64,000 nt of DNA from Mesorhizobium temperatum (GCF_002284575.1 NZ_NPKJ01000048.1:124001-188000), one strand, 5' to 3'. Shown: positions 39,409 to 49,336, counted from the stretch's first letter. The notes: generated by a model not told the origin, from the sequence alone. Numbers and translations are program-made.

Positions 39409-41004
39409 TCACGCACCAACGGCTTCGTCAGCCGGCACGTCTTCGGCTGCAAGCTCGTCTTCGGTGATCCAGCCGGCCTTGAGGCGGGCGGCCAGAACCA
39501 TCTGCTCGGCATCGGCACGCGACACGCCGTGACTGGCGAGCACGCCGGGGAACACCTTCGTCTCGCCGTCCTTGCGTTCCTTCCAGCCGGTCAGGTCATC
39601 GGCCGCATAGCCGGCGAAATCCTCGATCGTCTTTACGCCGTCCTCGCCGAGTGTCACCATCATGGCGGTGGTCACGCCGGGAATCTCACGCAGCTCGTCC
39701 TTGACGCCCAGCGCCTTGCGCTTCTCGTCATGCTCGGCTTCGATCTTCTCCAGATACTCGCGGGCGCGGGCCTGGATTTCCGAGGCGGTGTCCTCGTCGA
39801 AGCCGTCGATCGACGCGATCTCGTCGGCATCGACATAGGCAACTTCCTCGACGCTGGTGAAGCCTTCGGAGGCGAGCACCTGGCCGACCATCTCGTCGAC
39901 GTTGAGCGCATCCATGAACAGAGCCGAGCGTTCGACGAACTCCTTCTGGCGGCGCTCGCTCTCTTCCTGCTCGGTCAGGATGTCGATATCCCAGCCGGTG
40001 AGCTGCGAGGCGAGCCGGACGTTCTGGCCGCGGCGGCCGATGGCCAGCGACAGCTGGTCGTCCGGCACCACGACCTCGATGCGTTCGGCGTCCTCGTCGA
40101 GCACGACCTTGGCGACTTCCGCCGGCTGCAGCGCGTTGACGATGAAGGAGGCGGCCGAAGGCGACCACGGAATGATGTCGATCTTCTCGCCCTGCAATTC
40201 GCCGACCACTGCCTGAACGCGGCTGCCGCGCATGCCGACGCAGGCGCCGACCGGATCGATGGAACTGTCACGCGAGATGACGGCGATCTTGGCGCGCGAA
40301 CCCGGATCGCGGGCGACCGACTTGATCTCGATGATGCCATCGTAGATTTCCGGCACTTCCATGGTGAACAGCTTCGCCATGAACTGCGGATGGGTGCGCG
40401 ACAGGAAGATCTGCGGACCGCGCTGCTCGCGGCGCACATCATAGACATAGGCGCGGACGCGATCGCCATATTTGTAGTTTTCGCGCGGGATCAGCTCGTC
40501 GCGGCGGATGATCGCCTCGCCGCGGCCGAGATCGACGATGACGTTGCCGTATTCGACGCGCTTGACGGTGCCGTTGACGATCTCGCCGATGCGGTCCTTG
40601 TACTCGTCATACTGGCGGTCACGCTCGGCCTCGCGCACCTTTTGCACAATGACCTGCTTGGCCGACTGGGCGGCGATGCGGCCGAAATCCATCGGCGGCA
40701 GCTGTTCGGCAATGAAGTCGCCGAGCTGGGCGTCGGGATTGCGCTCGCGCGCCGAGGAAATGGCGATCTGGGTCGCATAGTCATCGACCTTCTCGACCAC
40801 CTCCATCAGCCGCTGCAGCTTCATCTCGCCGGTATTCGGATTGATGTCGGCACGGATGTTGGTTTCCTGGCCATAGCGCGAGCGCGCTGCCTTCTGGATC
40901 GCATCGGCCATGGCGGCGATGACGATCGACTTGTCGATCGACTTTTCACGCGCGACCGCATCGGCGATCTGCAGCAGTTCAAGCCTGTTGGCGCTTACAA
41001 CCAT
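39409..41004 (-). CDS. nusA: Transcription termination/antitermination factor NusA
   Basis: 531 residues from the ATG at 41004 ([21 protein letters not shown]). The N-terminal RNA polymerase-binding domain is followed by an S1 domain (about 135-200). Two KH domains come next, with [23 protein letters not shown] and [20 protein letters not shown] loops, and the C-terminus has acidic helix-hairpin repeats. NusA modulates pausing, termination and antitermination. It lies 47 nt after rimP and 29 nt before ylxR. The open frame continues upstream of 41004 but lacks homology. Confidence 0.96.
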   Translation of the reverse strand: MVVSANRLELLQIADAVAREKSIDKSIVIAAMADAIQKAARSRYGQETNIRADINPNTGEMKLQRLMEVVEKVDDYATQIAISSARERNPDAQLGDFIAEQLPPMDFGRIAAQSAKQVIVQKVREAERDRQYDEYKDRIGEIVNGTVKRVEYGNVIVDLGRGEAIIRRDELIPRENYKYGDRVRAYVYDVRREQRGPQIFLSRTHPQFMAKLFTMEVPEIYDGIIEIKSVARDPGSRAKIAVISRDSSIDPVGACVGMRGSRVQAVVGELQGEKIDIIPWSPSAASFIVNALQPAEVAKVVLDEDAERIEVVVPDDQLSLAIGRRGQNVRLASQLTGWDIDILTEQEESERRQKEFVERSALFMDALNVDEMVGQVLASEGFTSVEEVAYVDADEIASIDGFDEDTASEIQARAREYLEKIEAEHDEKRKALGVKDELREIPGVTTAMMVTLGEDGVKTIEDFAGYAADDLTGWKERKDGETKVFPGVLASHGVSRADAEQMVLAARLKAGWITEDELAAEDVPADEAVGA

Positions 41005-41051
41005 CGTTTTTCTCCCGAGCTTGTTGCCGAGCCTTGCGCCCGGCAGCCCAA

Positions 41052-41696
41052 TCACATTTCCTGTTCGGTTTCATCTTCCGCGCCCGCTTCTACGCCCTCT
41101 GGCGCGTCTTCGGGTTCGCCGCGGCGCTTCTTGGCTTCCTTGCGCGCCCTGTTGTCCTTCGACAGTGCGTCGCGGATAAGGTCGTCGGTCAGGATCAGCC
41201 GTGCTTCGGCAATCGCATCGTAGGGCACACGCACCGTCGGCTGTTCGCCATAGGCCGCCTTGTCGCGCTCGATCAGCACGCCGTCCGCGTCGCTCTCGGC
41301 GATCTTGCCCTTGAAGCGCTTGCGGTCGGCGACAAGAACCGAGGTTTCCATCTTCACCAGATGACCCGTCCAGGTCGCGAAATCCGACTTACGGACCAGC
41401 GGCCGGTCGATGCCCGGCGACGACACTTCGAGATGATATGCCTTTTCGATCGGATCATCGACATCAAGCGCAGGCGACACCGCCCGGCTGACCTCTTCGC
41501 AATCCTCGACGGTCATGGTGCCGTCCTCGCGTTCGGCCATGATCTGCAGCGTCAGCCCGTTCTGGCCCGTCAGATGCACCCTGACAAGGCGGAAGCCGAT
41601 GGCACGCAGCACCGGCTGCACGATCAGCGCGATGCGCGCATCGATGCCGCTTTCGCGGATGATGCGGTCGTCGCTATCGGGTACCGTTGCCGTCAT
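41052..41696 (-). CDS. rimP: Ribosome maturation factor RimP
   Basis: 214 residues. RimP assists 30S assembly. The N-terminal domain has [37 protein letters not shown] and the signature [16 protein letters not shown]. An Sm-like C-terminal domain follows. The tail is a long charged extension ending in acidic repeats ([14 protein letters not shown]), typical of rhizobial copies. It is the first gene of the rimP-nusA-ylxR-infB-rbfA-truB run. A hairpin with a T-run lies in its leader. Confidence 0.95.
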   Translation of the reverse strand: MTATVPDSDDRIIRESGIDARIALIVQPVLRAIGFRLVRVHLTGQNGLTLQIMAEREDGTMTVEDCEEVSRAVSPALDVDDPIEKAYHLEVSSPGIDRPLVRKSDFATWTGHLVKMETSVLVADRKRFKGKIAESDADGVLIERDKAAYGEQPTVRVPYDAIAEARLILTDDLIRDALSKDNRARKEAKKRRGEPEDAPEGVEAGAEDETEQEM

Positions 41697-41730
41697 TCCA
41701 TTCCTGTCGCTTCAATGGTGGTCGGAAGGT

Positions 41731-41765
41731 AATAAAAAAGAGCGGGACCGGGTGGACCCACTCTT
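41731..41765 (-). terminator. Intrinsic terminator or attenuator in the rimP-nusA leader
   Basis: On the minus strand a 12-position stem (41754-41765 with 41738-41749) encloses a 4-base loop. It has one G-U wobble and one mismatch, and TTTTTT then ATTACC follow it. The U-run ends about 40 nt before the rimP ATG, so this sits inside the operon leader. No gene lies upstream on this strand that would need a terminator. It therefore looks like an attenuator. Confidence 0.65.
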
Positions 41766-41991
41766 CGCCATACCGACCAAGAATTTGAAGCTGATATAGA
41801 CGATCGCGGCCGTCGTTTCAAGTCCGCATGCGTGGCCCGCATGCAGGGCCGGGCGAAACTGCCGGAGGCAGCCCTGCAAAGAACGCATAGCGGCCATGCG
41901 GCGACATCCCTGTGATATCAGGCAATACGCGCCTATCTATGTTGCGCTGCACAAATTCAACCACGCATTGCAGCGGTGAAAGGGCATAATC

Positions 41992-42156
41992 ATGACCAAC
42001 CGCAAGGTTTTTTCGGCCATCGGCGATTTCTTCACGGTGTTCGGCAGCGCCGTCGCCGCTTCGCACGCCGTCGAAGCCGGCCGCAAGCCTCGCGCGCACG
42101 ATCTGCGCAATCTCGGCATGGATCCGGCCGCCTTCAACAAGATCGGTCGCTTCTAA
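41992..42156 (+). CDS. Small conserved-looking protein of 54 residues
   Basis: ATG at 41992 with AGGG 8 nt upstream and TAA at 42154-42156. The protein starts MTNRKVFSAIGDFFTVFG, continues with an Ala/His-rich helix and ends KIGRF. The tail segment HDLRNLGMDPAAFNKIG resembles the end of the small DUF1127-like proteins of rhizobia, but the Arg-rich start of that family is missing. It is a single gene, divergent from rimP and convergent with trmB. The function is unknown; I infer a real gene from ribosome binding site, codon use and composition. Confidence 0.68.
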   Translation: MTNRKVFSAIGDFFTVFGSAVAASHAVEAGRKPRAHDLRNLGMDPAAFNKIGRF

Positions 42157-42172
42157 GACCGGCGACGCAGGG

Positions 42173-42193
42173 CGAGGACATCTTTGGTCCTCG
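42173..42193. terminator. 7-bp hairpin between convergent genes
   Basis: CGAGGAC (42173-42179) and GTCCTCG (42187-42193) flank a 7-base loop between the small plus-strand gene and the trmB end. There is no T-run on either side. It is a possible bidirectional terminator. Confidence 0.35.
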
Positions 42194-42234
42194 TCGACGG
42201 CAAGCGCGCGAGCGCGATGCTTGACGAAATATGC

Positions 42235-42936
42235 CTATCTTCGGACGAAGGTGAGATAGGCCGGCCGCCGGCTTTCGCGAATGGCCTTCGCCTCGTAGCG
42301 GGTACCCGGCCAGCCCTCATAGGGCCGCTGCCAGTCGGCTGCCTCTTCAGCCTGCCACGCAAACGCACCATGTGCCCGGCAGTGCAGCAGCGTCCAGTTC
42401 ACATAGCTATCGATATCGGACGCAAAGCGGAATTTTCCGCCTGACTTCAGCACGCGCGCGAGACGGTCGAGATTGACCGGACTGACGAAGCGGCGCTTCC
42501 AGTGTTTCTTCTTCGGCCAGGGATCGGGATAGAGCAGGTCGATGCCGTCGAGCGAGGCTTGCGGGAGCCAGTCGAGCAGGCGTGTGGCGTCGTCGTCATA
42601 GACCCGAAGATTGGCAAGTGGCCTTTTCATGACCGCCATCATCAGCTTGGCCATGCCGTTGACGAAAGGCTCGACGCCGACAAAACCGGTCTCAGGAGCC
42701 GCCGTCGCCCGATGCAGCAGGTGCTCGCCGCCGCCGAAACCGATTTCGAGATGAATGGCGCCGACGTCGGCTTCGAACAGGCTGCGCAGTTCGGCCGGCG
42801 GTCCGGCCGTCAGATCGAGGCGGTAAGTGCTGAAGCCGCTTTCCAGTGCCGCCGCTTGCTGCGGGCGGATGGTCTTGCCGCGCCGGCGACCGAAAAACGC
42901 TTCGGTCGCACGGCTTGGCCGGTCTTTCGGATCCAT
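42235..42936 (-). CDS. trmB: tRNA (guanine-N7-)-methyltransferase TrmB
   Basis: A 233-residue SAM-dependent enzyme that forms m7G46 in the tRNA variable loop. SAM motif I is [17 protein letters not shown]. The signature [18 protein letters not shown] is intact, and the C-terminal motif [17 protein letters not shown] is the usual one. It lies 11 nt after metK, so the pair is almost surely cotranscribed. Confidence 0.95.
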   Translation of the reverse strand: MDPKDRPSRATEAFFGRRRGKTIRPQQAAALESGFSTYRLDLTAGPPAELRSLFEADVGAIHLEIGFGGGEHLLHRATAAPETGFVGVEPFVNGMAKLMMAVMKRPLANLRVYDDDATRLLDWLPQASLDGIDLLYPDPWPKKKHWKRRFVSPVNLDRLARVLKSGGKFRFASDIDSYVNWTLLHCRAHGAFAWQAEEAADWQRPYEGWPGTRYEAKAIRESRRPAYLTFVRR

Positions 42937-42947
42937 GGACGCCGCGG

Positions 42948-44237
42948 CTAGGCCGCGACTGCTTCGGCGGGCGCTTCGGCGAGTGCATCCTTGAGCGCCT
43001 TGGCGAGGTCGGTCTTTTCCCAGGAGAAGGACCCGTCGCGGCCGGCCTTGCGGCCGAAATGGCCATAAGACGACGTCTTGGCGTAAATCGGCTTGTTGAG
43101 ATCGAGGTGACGGCGGATGCCGGACGGCGACAGGTCCATCACGGTGCGCAGCGCCTGCTCGAGCTTTGCCTCATCGACCTTGCCGGTGCCGTGCAGGTCG
43201 ACATAGACCGACAGCGGCTGGGCGACGCCAATGGCATAGGAAAGCTGGATGGTGCAGCGATCGGCGAGCTTGGCGGCCACCACGTTCTTGGCGAGATAGC
43301 GTGCCGCATAGGCTGCGGAACGGTCGACCTTGGTGGTGTCCTTGCCGGAAAAAGCACCGCCGCCATGGGGTGCAGCACCGCCGTAAGTGTCGACGATGAT
43401 CTTGCGCCCGGTCAGGCCGGCGTCGCCGTCTGGCCCGCCGATGACGAATTTGCCCGTCGGGTTGATGTACCAGTTGCAGCTGTCGGCGATCTTCAGGTCG
43501 CCCAGCGCCTCGCGGATATAGGGTTCGACGACGTTGCGGACCTTCTTCGAATCCCAGCTGGCGTCGAGATGCTGGGTGGACAGCACGATTTGCGTCACTT
43601 CCGCCGCCTTGCCGTCGACATAGCGGACGGTGACCTGGCTCTTGGCGTCAGGCCCGAGCCGGCCGGCATCGCCGTTGCCCTCATGGCGCGCGGCGGCCAG
43701 CAATTCGAGAATCTTGTGGCTGTAGTAGATCGGCGCAGGCATCAGATCCGGCGTCTCGCGGCAGGCATAGCCGAACATGATGCCCTGGTCGCCGGCCCCT
43801 TCCTCGCCTTGCCGGTCGGAGGCATTGTCGACGCCCTGGCCGATATCAGGCGACTGACCGTGCAGCAGAACCTCGATCTTTGCCGTTTTCCAGTGGAAAC
43901 CGGCCTGTTCATAGCCGATTTCGCGGATCGCCTTGCGGGCGGCCGACTTGAACTTCGCCGGATTGACGAGCGGATGACCGGCGGCATCCATCAGGATGTT
44001 GCCGGCCTTGTCCTTCTTGAGCAGGGTCTCGGGGACGCGCACCTCGCCGGCGATAACGACGCGATTCGTGGTCGCCAGCGTTTCGCAGGCGACGCGGACC
44101 TTCCAGGGATCCATGCCGGTCTTTCTGGCCTCGCGATAGACCAGATCGACGATCTCGTCGGAGATACGGTCGCAGACCTTGTCGGGATGACCCTCGGCAA
44201 CGGATTCCGAGGTGAATAGATAGTTTTGCCGCGTCAC
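42948..44237 (-). CDS. metK: S-adenosylmethionine synthetase MetK
   Basis: 429 residues. MetK makes SAM from methionine and ATP. The start [20 protein letters not shown], the central [17 protein letters not shown] and the glycine-rich [15 protein letters not shown] loop are all present. I choose the GTG at 44237 because GAGGGG lies just upstream; an open frame to 44330 adds non-conserved residues. Rhizobial MetK is longer than E. coli MetK (384). It is followed by trmB, the SAM user, after 11 nt. Confidence 0.96.
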   Translation of the reverse strand: MTRQNYLFTSESVAEGHPDKVCDRISDEIVDLVYREARKTGMDPWKVRVACETLATTNRVVIAGEVRVPETLLKKDKAGNILMDAAGHPLVNPAKFKSAARKAIREIGYEQAGFHWKTAKIEVLLHGQSPDIGQGVDNASDRQGEEGAGDQGIMFGYACRETPDLMPAPIYYSHKILELLAAARHEGNGDAGRLGPDAKSQVTVRYVDGKAAEVTQIVLSTQHLDASWDSKKVRNVVEPYIREALGDLKIADSCNWYINPTGKFVIGGPDGDAGLTGRKIIVDTYGGAAPHGGGAFSGKDTTKVDRSAAYAARYLAKNVVAAKLADRCTIQLSYAIGVAQPLSVYVDLHGTGKVDEAKLEQALRTVMDLSPSGIRRHLDLNKPIYAKTSSYGHFGRKAGRDGSFSWEKTDLAKALKDALAEAPAEAVAA

Positions 44238-44608
44238 GGGTGTCCCCTCTTGAAAAAATATCGGCACGCTGCCGATTGGCGCGCCACGTGTTAGCTGTGC
44301 CGGGCGGCGCTCGTCAAGCGGTACGGTCATTCTGGTATGAAAATCGCGCCACTATCCTATACCAACTGCGACCGGCTGTGACCGGCGGCGGGATGCCGCC
44401 AGCGTGCCTTAGCTCCAACACGTGCTTAGCTTCAACACGTTGATGAAAAAGACTTTGAGCATGGGCGTCGAGCAAAATCGATCCGCTCTCCGGCATGCCT
44501 ATGGGATGTAAATTCCACGACGCGCGAGATCGCGAGAATTTGCCTGCCCCGCTATCACGGCCTCGCCATTTCCGGCTTTTCAAGGGTCGCCAACTCAGTC
44601 GGCCCAAA
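44238..44608 (-). promoter_or_regulatory. metK leader / phrR-metK gap
   Basis: 371 bases between phrR and metK. It contains two tandem 17-bp copies (44408-44424 and 44425-44441, 2 mismatches) of CTTAGCTCCAACACGTG. A TGGTAT/ATACCA pair lies at 44333-44338 and 44359-44364. An open frame on the minus strand (44314-44607) looks like chance. No consensus SAM riboswitch could be supported by eye. Confidence 0.4.
44408..44441. repeat. Two tandem 17-bp copies in the metK leader
   Basis: CTTAGCTCCAACACGTG at 44408-44424 is followed directly by CTTAGCTTCAACACGTT at 44425-44441 (two changes). It could be a pair of operator half-sites on one face of the helix or simple slippage. Confidence 0.65.
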
Positions 44609-45028
44609 TCAATCGACTTCGTCGGTGGAAAGGGCCTTCACAAGCTCGATGATCTTGCGACGTATCTTCACGTCGGCGATCTTGACGAAGGCCCGGTTGA
44701 GTTGAAGACCTTCAGGACTGCCGCAGAATTCGACGGCAAAAGCCATTGATGCATCCTCGGCAAATCCGCGGTTGCCCACGGTCTCCTGGCCCGGCGCGTC
44801 CTCGAAAAAGAAAGCGACAGGAACGCCGAGTATCGAGGCGATTGCCTGCAAACGGCTGGCGCCAACGCGATTGGTCCCCTTTTCGTATTTCTGTATCTGC
44901 TGAAACGTTATGCCGAGATTCTCGCCCAGCTTCTCCTGACTCATTCCCAACATATTGCGACGAAGCCTGATGCGACTTCCGACATGGATGTCGATAGGAT
45001 TCGGCTTCTTCTTGTTTTCTTCTGCCAT
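44609..45028 (-). CDS. phrR: XRE-family HTH regulator of the PhrR/PraR type
   Basis: A 139-residue cytosolic regulator with a Cro/C1-type HTH. The segment is GSRIRLRRNMLGMSQEKLGE followed by LGITFQQIQKYEKGTNRVGA, at about residues 17-60. The C-terminal domain has FVKIADVKIRRKIIELVKAL. The N-terminus is lysine-rich. In Sinorhizobium phrR is a low-pH-induced gene next to lnt (actA), and in R. leguminosarum the homologue PraR controls quorum sensing and biofilm genes. The same lnt-phrR-metK order here supports the name. The target genes in this organism are unknown. Confidence 0.85.
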   Translation of the reverse strand: MAEENKKKPNPIDIHVGSRIRLRRNMLGMSQEKLGENLGITFQQIQKYEKGTNRVGASRLQAIASILGVPVAFFFEDAPGQETVGNRGFAEDASMAFAVEFCGSPEGLQLNRAFVKIADVKIRRKIIELVKALSTDEVD

Positions 45029-45165
45029 TTTTTCCTCGCCGAATTTTTCCGGCTTTTTGTGTTTTTCTGCCCAAACGAAGCCGGCGGCCAGTGCCCCAAC
45101 GCAACGACGTACCGACTTCGAGAAATTTCAGGCCGTTACAGTATGAGTTTCTAATGTGTCGACTG

Positions 45166-46761
45166 TCAATTCGCCCGTAGCTTTTGCCTTACATTCAGTG
45201 TGAAAGCGGCCAAGGCAAACAGCAACAAGATCAGCAGTCCGTTAATGCGTCTTTGGCTGGAAGAAACGATGGCTTGATTGGAAATCGGAACATGGACATC
45301 GACGGCTCCGCGTGCGTCGATCGCCAGTGCATCGAGGATGCGCCCGCGCGGATCGACGACAGCGGAGATGCCGTTATTGGCTGCACGCAACAAGGGCACC
45401 CCGTTCTCCACAGCACGAACCTGCGCCTGCCTGAAATGCTGGTATGGACCCGGCGTGTCACCGAACCACGCGTCGTTCGTGACATTCACAATAAGCTCAG
45501 CTGACGTAGCGTCAATCGCCACCAGATCGGGAAAGATGACTTCATAGCAAATGAACGGAAGCACGCGGATGCCACCGGACAGCGTGATCGGATGCCGCTC
45601 ATTGCCGGCCGCGTAGGTCGTCGGCCCGGCGACGAGCTGTTTGAGCCCTAAGCGGCCAAGCAGGTCGGCAAAAGGCAGATATTCGCCAAAGGGCACCAGA
45701 TGAACCTTGTCGACAGCATCTGCGATTTCACCCTTGTCGTCGATCGCCACCACCGAATTGTAGTACCGCCTGTCGGCATCTGCCGCCGAGCCGCCCTCCT
45801 CCCGGACGACGCCGGCGATCAGCATCTGGCCGTCGCCAAGCATCTCTCCCAGCGCGGTCAGCGCATCGGGACGTTCGGCGAAAAAAAACGGCACGGAGGT
45901 TTCCGGCCACAGAATCAATTGCGGCTTGTCATGGCCGGCCTCCGGCGCTTTGGCCGAAAGCCCCATCAGCGTAGCGAAGATCCGGTCGGGCACCGAAGCG
46001 TCCCACTTCTCGCTGAGGTCGACAGCCGGCTGCACGATGCGGACGTCGATTGCGCGGGTTGCGGGCTCGACCTTGGCAGCAAGCCTGACATAGCCGAAGC
46101 CGACATGGGCCGCGACGAGAACGGCAAGCAGTGCAGCTCCCAGGCGGACATGCCGGCCCGCCGCAAGCAGGGCCGGCAGTGCAAAGACGAAGACCGCCAG
46201 CGCGTTCATGCCGACCATGCCGGTCACCGACACGCTCTGCATAAGCAAGGGCACCGGCATCGCCGCGTAGCCGACGGCATTCCACGGGAACCCGGTGAAC
46301 AGAAAATCGCGCAGCCATTCCGCCAGCCCGAAGCCGAAGGCAAGAGCAGCGATGCGGCCGATGTCGTTGCTCCACAGCAGCCGGGCAACCGCTGTTGCGA
46401 AGCCGTAGAAAAAGGCGAGCGCCAGCGGAATTCCGACCACTGCGAAGGGAAGCGCCCAGGCGAAACTGTCGGCCTCGACCAGAAGTGCCGAGCCGATCCA
46501 CCACAGGCCGGCGAGAAAATAGCCGAAGCCGAACCACCAGCCGATGGCGAAAGCCGGCCGCAAACGCCGGAACCAACCATCGGAAGCTTCGCCGGTCGCG
46601 CCGTCGAGAAGCCAGACCAGCAGCGGAAACGAAACGAAACCGACGGCGAAGAAATCGTAAGGCGCCTGGGCAAGAACCGCCAGCGCCCCGGCAAGAAACG
46701 CCAAAAGGGCGCGACGCCAACCCCACAGCAGAATTATCCGGCCGGCCAGGCGCTTCATCAA
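45166..46761 (-). CDS. lnt: Apolipoprotein N-acyltransferase Lnt
   Basis: 531 residues. An inner-membrane enzyme adding the third acyl chain to lipoproteins. The N-terminal half has about six to seven transmembrane helices, and a C-terminal nitrilase-like domain follows. The catalytic Glu is in [13 protein letters not shown], the Lys in [14 protein letters not shown] and the Cys in [13 protein letters not shown], so the triad is intact. A final transmembrane segment ([15 protein letters not shown]) closes the protein. It is normally next to corC in rhizobia; here about 3.4 kb separates them. Confidence 0.95.
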   Translation of the reverse strand: MMKRLAGRIILLWGWRRALLAFLAGALAVLAQAPYDFFAVGFVSFPLLVWLLDGATGEASDGWFRRLRPAFAIGWWFGFGYFLAGLWWIGSALLVEADSFAWALPFAVVGIPLALAFFYGFATAVARLLWSNDIGRIAALAFGFGLAEWLRDFLFTGFPWNAVGYAAMPVPLLMQSVSVTGMVGMNALAVFVFALPALLAAGRHVRLGAALLAVLVAAHVGFGYVRLAAKVEPATRAIDVRIVQPAVDLSEKWDASVPDRIFATLMGLSAKAPEAGHDKPQLILWPETSVPFFFAERPDALTALGEMLGDGQMLIAGVVREEGGSAADADRRYYNSVVAIDDKGEIADAVDKVHLVPFGEYLPFADLLGRLGLKQLVAGPTTYAAGNERHPITLSGGIRVLPFICYEVIFPDLVAIDATSAELIVNVTNDAWFGDTPGPYQHFRQAQVRAVENGVPLLRAANNGISAVVDPRGRILDALAIDARGAVDVHVPISNQAIVSSSQRRINGLLILLLFALAAFTLNVRQKLRAN

Positions 46762-46974
46762 TGCTTCCGAGTCGTGCGAATCACGGCAGAAGATTTATCA
46801 GGCCGCAGTCCACGCTCCAAACGGCCACCACTTCAGCCAGCGTACCGGATTGAATTTCGGCTCGCGACCCGTTGCTGTCATTCGCAATCGTCGAGCCAAT
46901 GGCAAAACACTGGATGTCTTCGGACCTTGGTAATAGGCCCGCTCTCGGCATCAGTGCTTCGAATTAAGTGAATT

Positions 46975-47100
46975 TCAGGCGAGTGGTTCGATCGGCAATC
47001 CGGCGGCTTTCCATTCCGGATAGCATGTGAGATATGGGAGTTTGTTCACGTCACACGCTGGCGGTGCGGTGCCGCATCGGGAGGCCGCATCCGGAATGTC
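46975..47100 (-). pseudogene. Possible 3' remnant of a rhodanese-like gene
   Basis: On the minus strand an open frame ends with KLPYLTCYPEWKAAGLPIEP just before a stop at 46975. YPEWKAAGLPIE strongly resembles the last conserved turn of rhodanese domains. Upstream of residue 20 or so the homology fades and the frame runs into the antisense or other frame of the regulator gene. The rest of the gap 46762-47098 holds nothing I can support. It may be debris left by insertion of the neighbouring cassette. Confidence 0.3.
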
Positions 47101-47830
47101 AACCTGCATGACTCGCGGCGGTGCGGGCGATCGGCAGGATGTGGGCGAACATGCTGCGGGCGTTCCAGGTCGGGAAGGCTCTTGCGAGCGACAGGTCGCC
47201 GTCGAGCTGGATGCGGTCCTCGCGGGTGGCTTGGGACCAACTGAGCTGGCCGGCGTGCCATTTGACGAAAGCTTCGGCTTCCGCCGTGATGTAGAGGTCC
47301 TCGTCGAAGCCAGGGTAAGTCTTGCAGATCTCTGTGTCTCCGAGCTCGATGAGTAGCCAATAGCGCTCCCGGTGTGGGCGGCCGGTGAAGTCGAAGCGGA
47401 TGACGACGCGTCGATCCGGGAGCCGGTCCCGGCGGAGCGCCTTGCACATCGACCACAGGGCCACAAAGGGGTCTAGGTGCTGGGGGGCGATCTCGAGCCA
47501 ATGCGCGCCCCACTCGCCGAGCGACTGGCAGACCGTGAAGAGGTCGTGGCCCGCCGACGTGAGCTCGTAGTGGCGCCCGCGCCCGTCTGGCTTGGGATTC
47601 GACTCGACGACACCGACCCATTCGAGCTGCTTGAGCCGCTCTGAGAGCAGGGTACGGGAGAGTCCGGGCGCGCCCTCCAGAATCTCGCTGAAGCTTCCGC
47701 AGCCAAGGTACAGGTTGCGGATGATCAGCGGCGTCCAGCGCTCGGCGAAAATCTCGGCGCCACGGGCGATGGGGCAGTACTGGCCGTATGTCCTCATGAC
47801 GGACGTCCTCACAACAGCAGTGTTGCGCAT
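47099..47830 (-). CDS. HxlR-type winged-helix transcriptional regulator
   Basis: 243 residues from the ATG at 47830 (GGAGG just upstream). An ATG at 47797 (MRTYGQYCP) is possible. The N-terminal HxlR domain has YCPIARGAEIFAERWTPLII, SFSEILEGAPGLSRTLLSERL and a wing with RGRHYELTSAGHDLF. The remaining 120 residues resemble an SCP2-like ligand domain (RVVIRFDFTGRPHRERYWLL). The gene is divergent from the FAD oxidase with 90 bases between, so it probably controls that gene. Codon use and domain pairing recall actinobacterial homologues, which suggests transfer. Confidence 0.85.
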   Translation of the reverse strand: MRNTAVVRTSVMRTYGQYCPIARGAEIFAERWTPLIIRNLYLGCGSFSEILEGAPGLSRTLLSERLKQLEWVGVVESNPKPDGRGRHYELTSAGHDLFTVCQSLGEWGAHWLEIAPQHLDPFVALWSMCKALRRDRLPDRRVVIRFDFTGRPHRERYWLLIELGDTEICKTYPGFDEDLYITAEAEAFVKWHAGQLSWSQATREDRIQLDGDLSLARAFPTWNARSMFAHILPIARTAASHAG

Positions 47831-47920
47831 CCGCCTCCGATTGTGGAGTCCAGATTGTTGACTATACGGCAGCGGCCCGCCGTGGTCCGATGTGGCCTCT
47901 CTCGACGTGAGGAGGACACG

Positions 47921-49336
47921 ATGACGACAACAACGTACGCAGAAGCCCACCACGGGAGCATGCAGCCAACCGTCGTGGAAATCGACGGGTTCCGAGGCCG
48001 GCTGATCAATGCCAGCCACGCCGACTACGATGTCGCCCGTGCAATCTGGAACGGCGCCATTGACCGGCGCCCGCATCTGATCGCCCGATGCATCGGGACC
48101 GCCGACGTGGTCGCGGCCGTGCGCTTCGCTCGCGACCACGATCTGGAGATCGCCATACGGGGCGGAGGCCACGGCGTGGCGGGCACCGCCGTTTGCGACG
48201 ACGGGATCGTCATCGACCTCTCGGCGATGCGGGGCGTGCGGGTCGATCCCGCCGGCCGCAGGGCGTGGGTGCAGGGTGGCGCGCTGTGGGGCGACGTCGA
48301 CCGCGAGACGCAGGCGCACGGCCTGGCCACCACCGGCGGAATCGTGAGCCATACCGGAGTCGCCGGGCTCACCCTCGGCGGTGGCATCGGCTGGCTGATG
48401 CGCAAGCATGGCCTCGCGGTCGACAACCTCCTCGCCGCCGACGTCGTGACGGCCGACGGCGAGCGGCTGCGGGCGTCCGAGGACGAGCACCCCGACCTGT
48501 TCTGGGCGTTGCGCGGCGGCGGCGGCAACTTCGGCGTGGTCACCTCGTTCGAGTTCCGCCTCCACCCCGTCGGGCCCACGGTTCTGGCCGGGCCCATCCT
48601 CTGGGACGCGAGCGACGCCGGGGAGGTCCTCCGTTTCTACCGCGACTTCATCCGCGACGCTCCCGACGAGCTCGGCACGGTCGTAAAATTCTGCACCGTG
48701 CCGCCTCTATCGGTCATTCCCGAGGAACTGCACTGGCGCCCGGTGGTGATTGTGGGCGCGTGCTACGCCGGGCCGATCGAGGACGGTGAGAAGGCGCTCC
48801 GCCCGCTCCGCACATTTCGGACTCCCCTCCTCGATCTGGCCTGGCCCAAGCCGTACGTGGTATTCCAGAGCGCGCTCGACTCGACCGTCCTCCACGGTTG
48901 GAACTACTACTGGAAGGCCACCCACCTCCCCGCGCTCCGCGACGACCTCATCGACGTGATCGCCGGGCACGCATTCTCCTGCTCGTCGCCACGGTCGTAT
49001 GTGGCAATGTTCCATCTGAAGGGGGCGGTGAGCCGAGTGGCCGAGGGTGCGACGGCGTTCGGGAACCGGCAAGCGTCGCACGCGATCATCGTCCACGCTG
49101 CGTGGCGGCCCGGCGAGGACTTCGGCGACCGAGAGACGGCCTGGACGAGGGGGTTCCTCGCCGCTTTTGGCCGCTTCCGCGAAGGCGTCTACGTCAATTT
49201 CCTCGGCGGCGACGAAGACCCGAGCCGGGTCCGAGAGGCGTACGGCGACTCCGTCTTTGACCGGCTGGCTGACGTGAAGTCCTCGTACGACCCCGACAAC
49301 GTCTTCCACCATAACCAGAACATCCGCCCGGGCTGA
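47921..49336 (+). CDS. FAD-binding oxidoreductase with berberine-bridge-type C-terminus
   Basis: 471 residues with GGAGG 5 nt before the ATG. The N-terminal FAD-binding (PCMH) domain has AIRGGGHGVAGTAVCDDGIV, whose His is the usual covalent flavin attachment site. SHTGVAGLTLGGGIGWLMRK lies where bicovalent enzymes carry a Cys; none is there, so single attachment is expected. The C-terminal BBE domain has YDPDNVFHHNQNIRPG. The substrate is unknown; relatives oxidise sugars, alcohols or alkaloid-like compounds. It is divergent from the HxlR regulator and sits in an accessory segment between lnt and corC. Confidence 0.88.
   Translation: MTTTTYAEAHHGSMQPTVVEIDGFRGRLINASHADYDVARAIWNGAIDRRPHLIARCIGTADVVAAVRFARDHDLEIAIRGGGHGVAGTAVCDDGIVIDLSAMRGVRVDPAGRRAWVQGGALWGDVDRETQAHGLATTGGIVSHTGVAGLTLGGGIGWLMRKHGLAVDNLLAADVVTADGERLRASEDEHPDLFWALRGGGGNFGVVTSFEFRLHPVGPTVLAGPILWDASDAGEVLRFYRDFIRDAPDELGTVVKFCTVPPLSVIPEELHWRPVVIVGACYAGPIEDGEKALRPLRTFRTPLLDLAWPKPYVVFQSALDSTVLHGWNYYWKATHLPALRDDLIDVIAGHAFSCSSPRSYVAMFHLKGAVSRVAEGATAFGNRQASHAIIVHAAWRPGEDFGDRETAWTRGFLAAFGRFREGVYVNFLGGDEDPSRVREAYGDSVFDRLADVKSSYDPDNVFHHNQNIRPG

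Noticed and set aside
41712..41897. 61-codon minus-strand frame covering the rimP leader hairpin, as a leader peptide
   Set aside because: No ribosome binding site and no regulatory codon run; the hairpin alone is supported.
44314..44607. 97-codon minus-strand frame in the metK leader
   Set aside because: No homology, no ribosome binding site and it contains the tandem repeat; treated as leader sequence.
44238..44608. SAM riboswitch before metK
   Set aside because: I could not align SAM-I, SAM-II or SAM/SAH cores by eye; a covariance search would decide.
47831..48565. Extension of the HxlR frame upstream to 48565
   Set aside because: The added residues are antisense to the FAD oxidase, and a good ribosome binding site supports the start at 47830.
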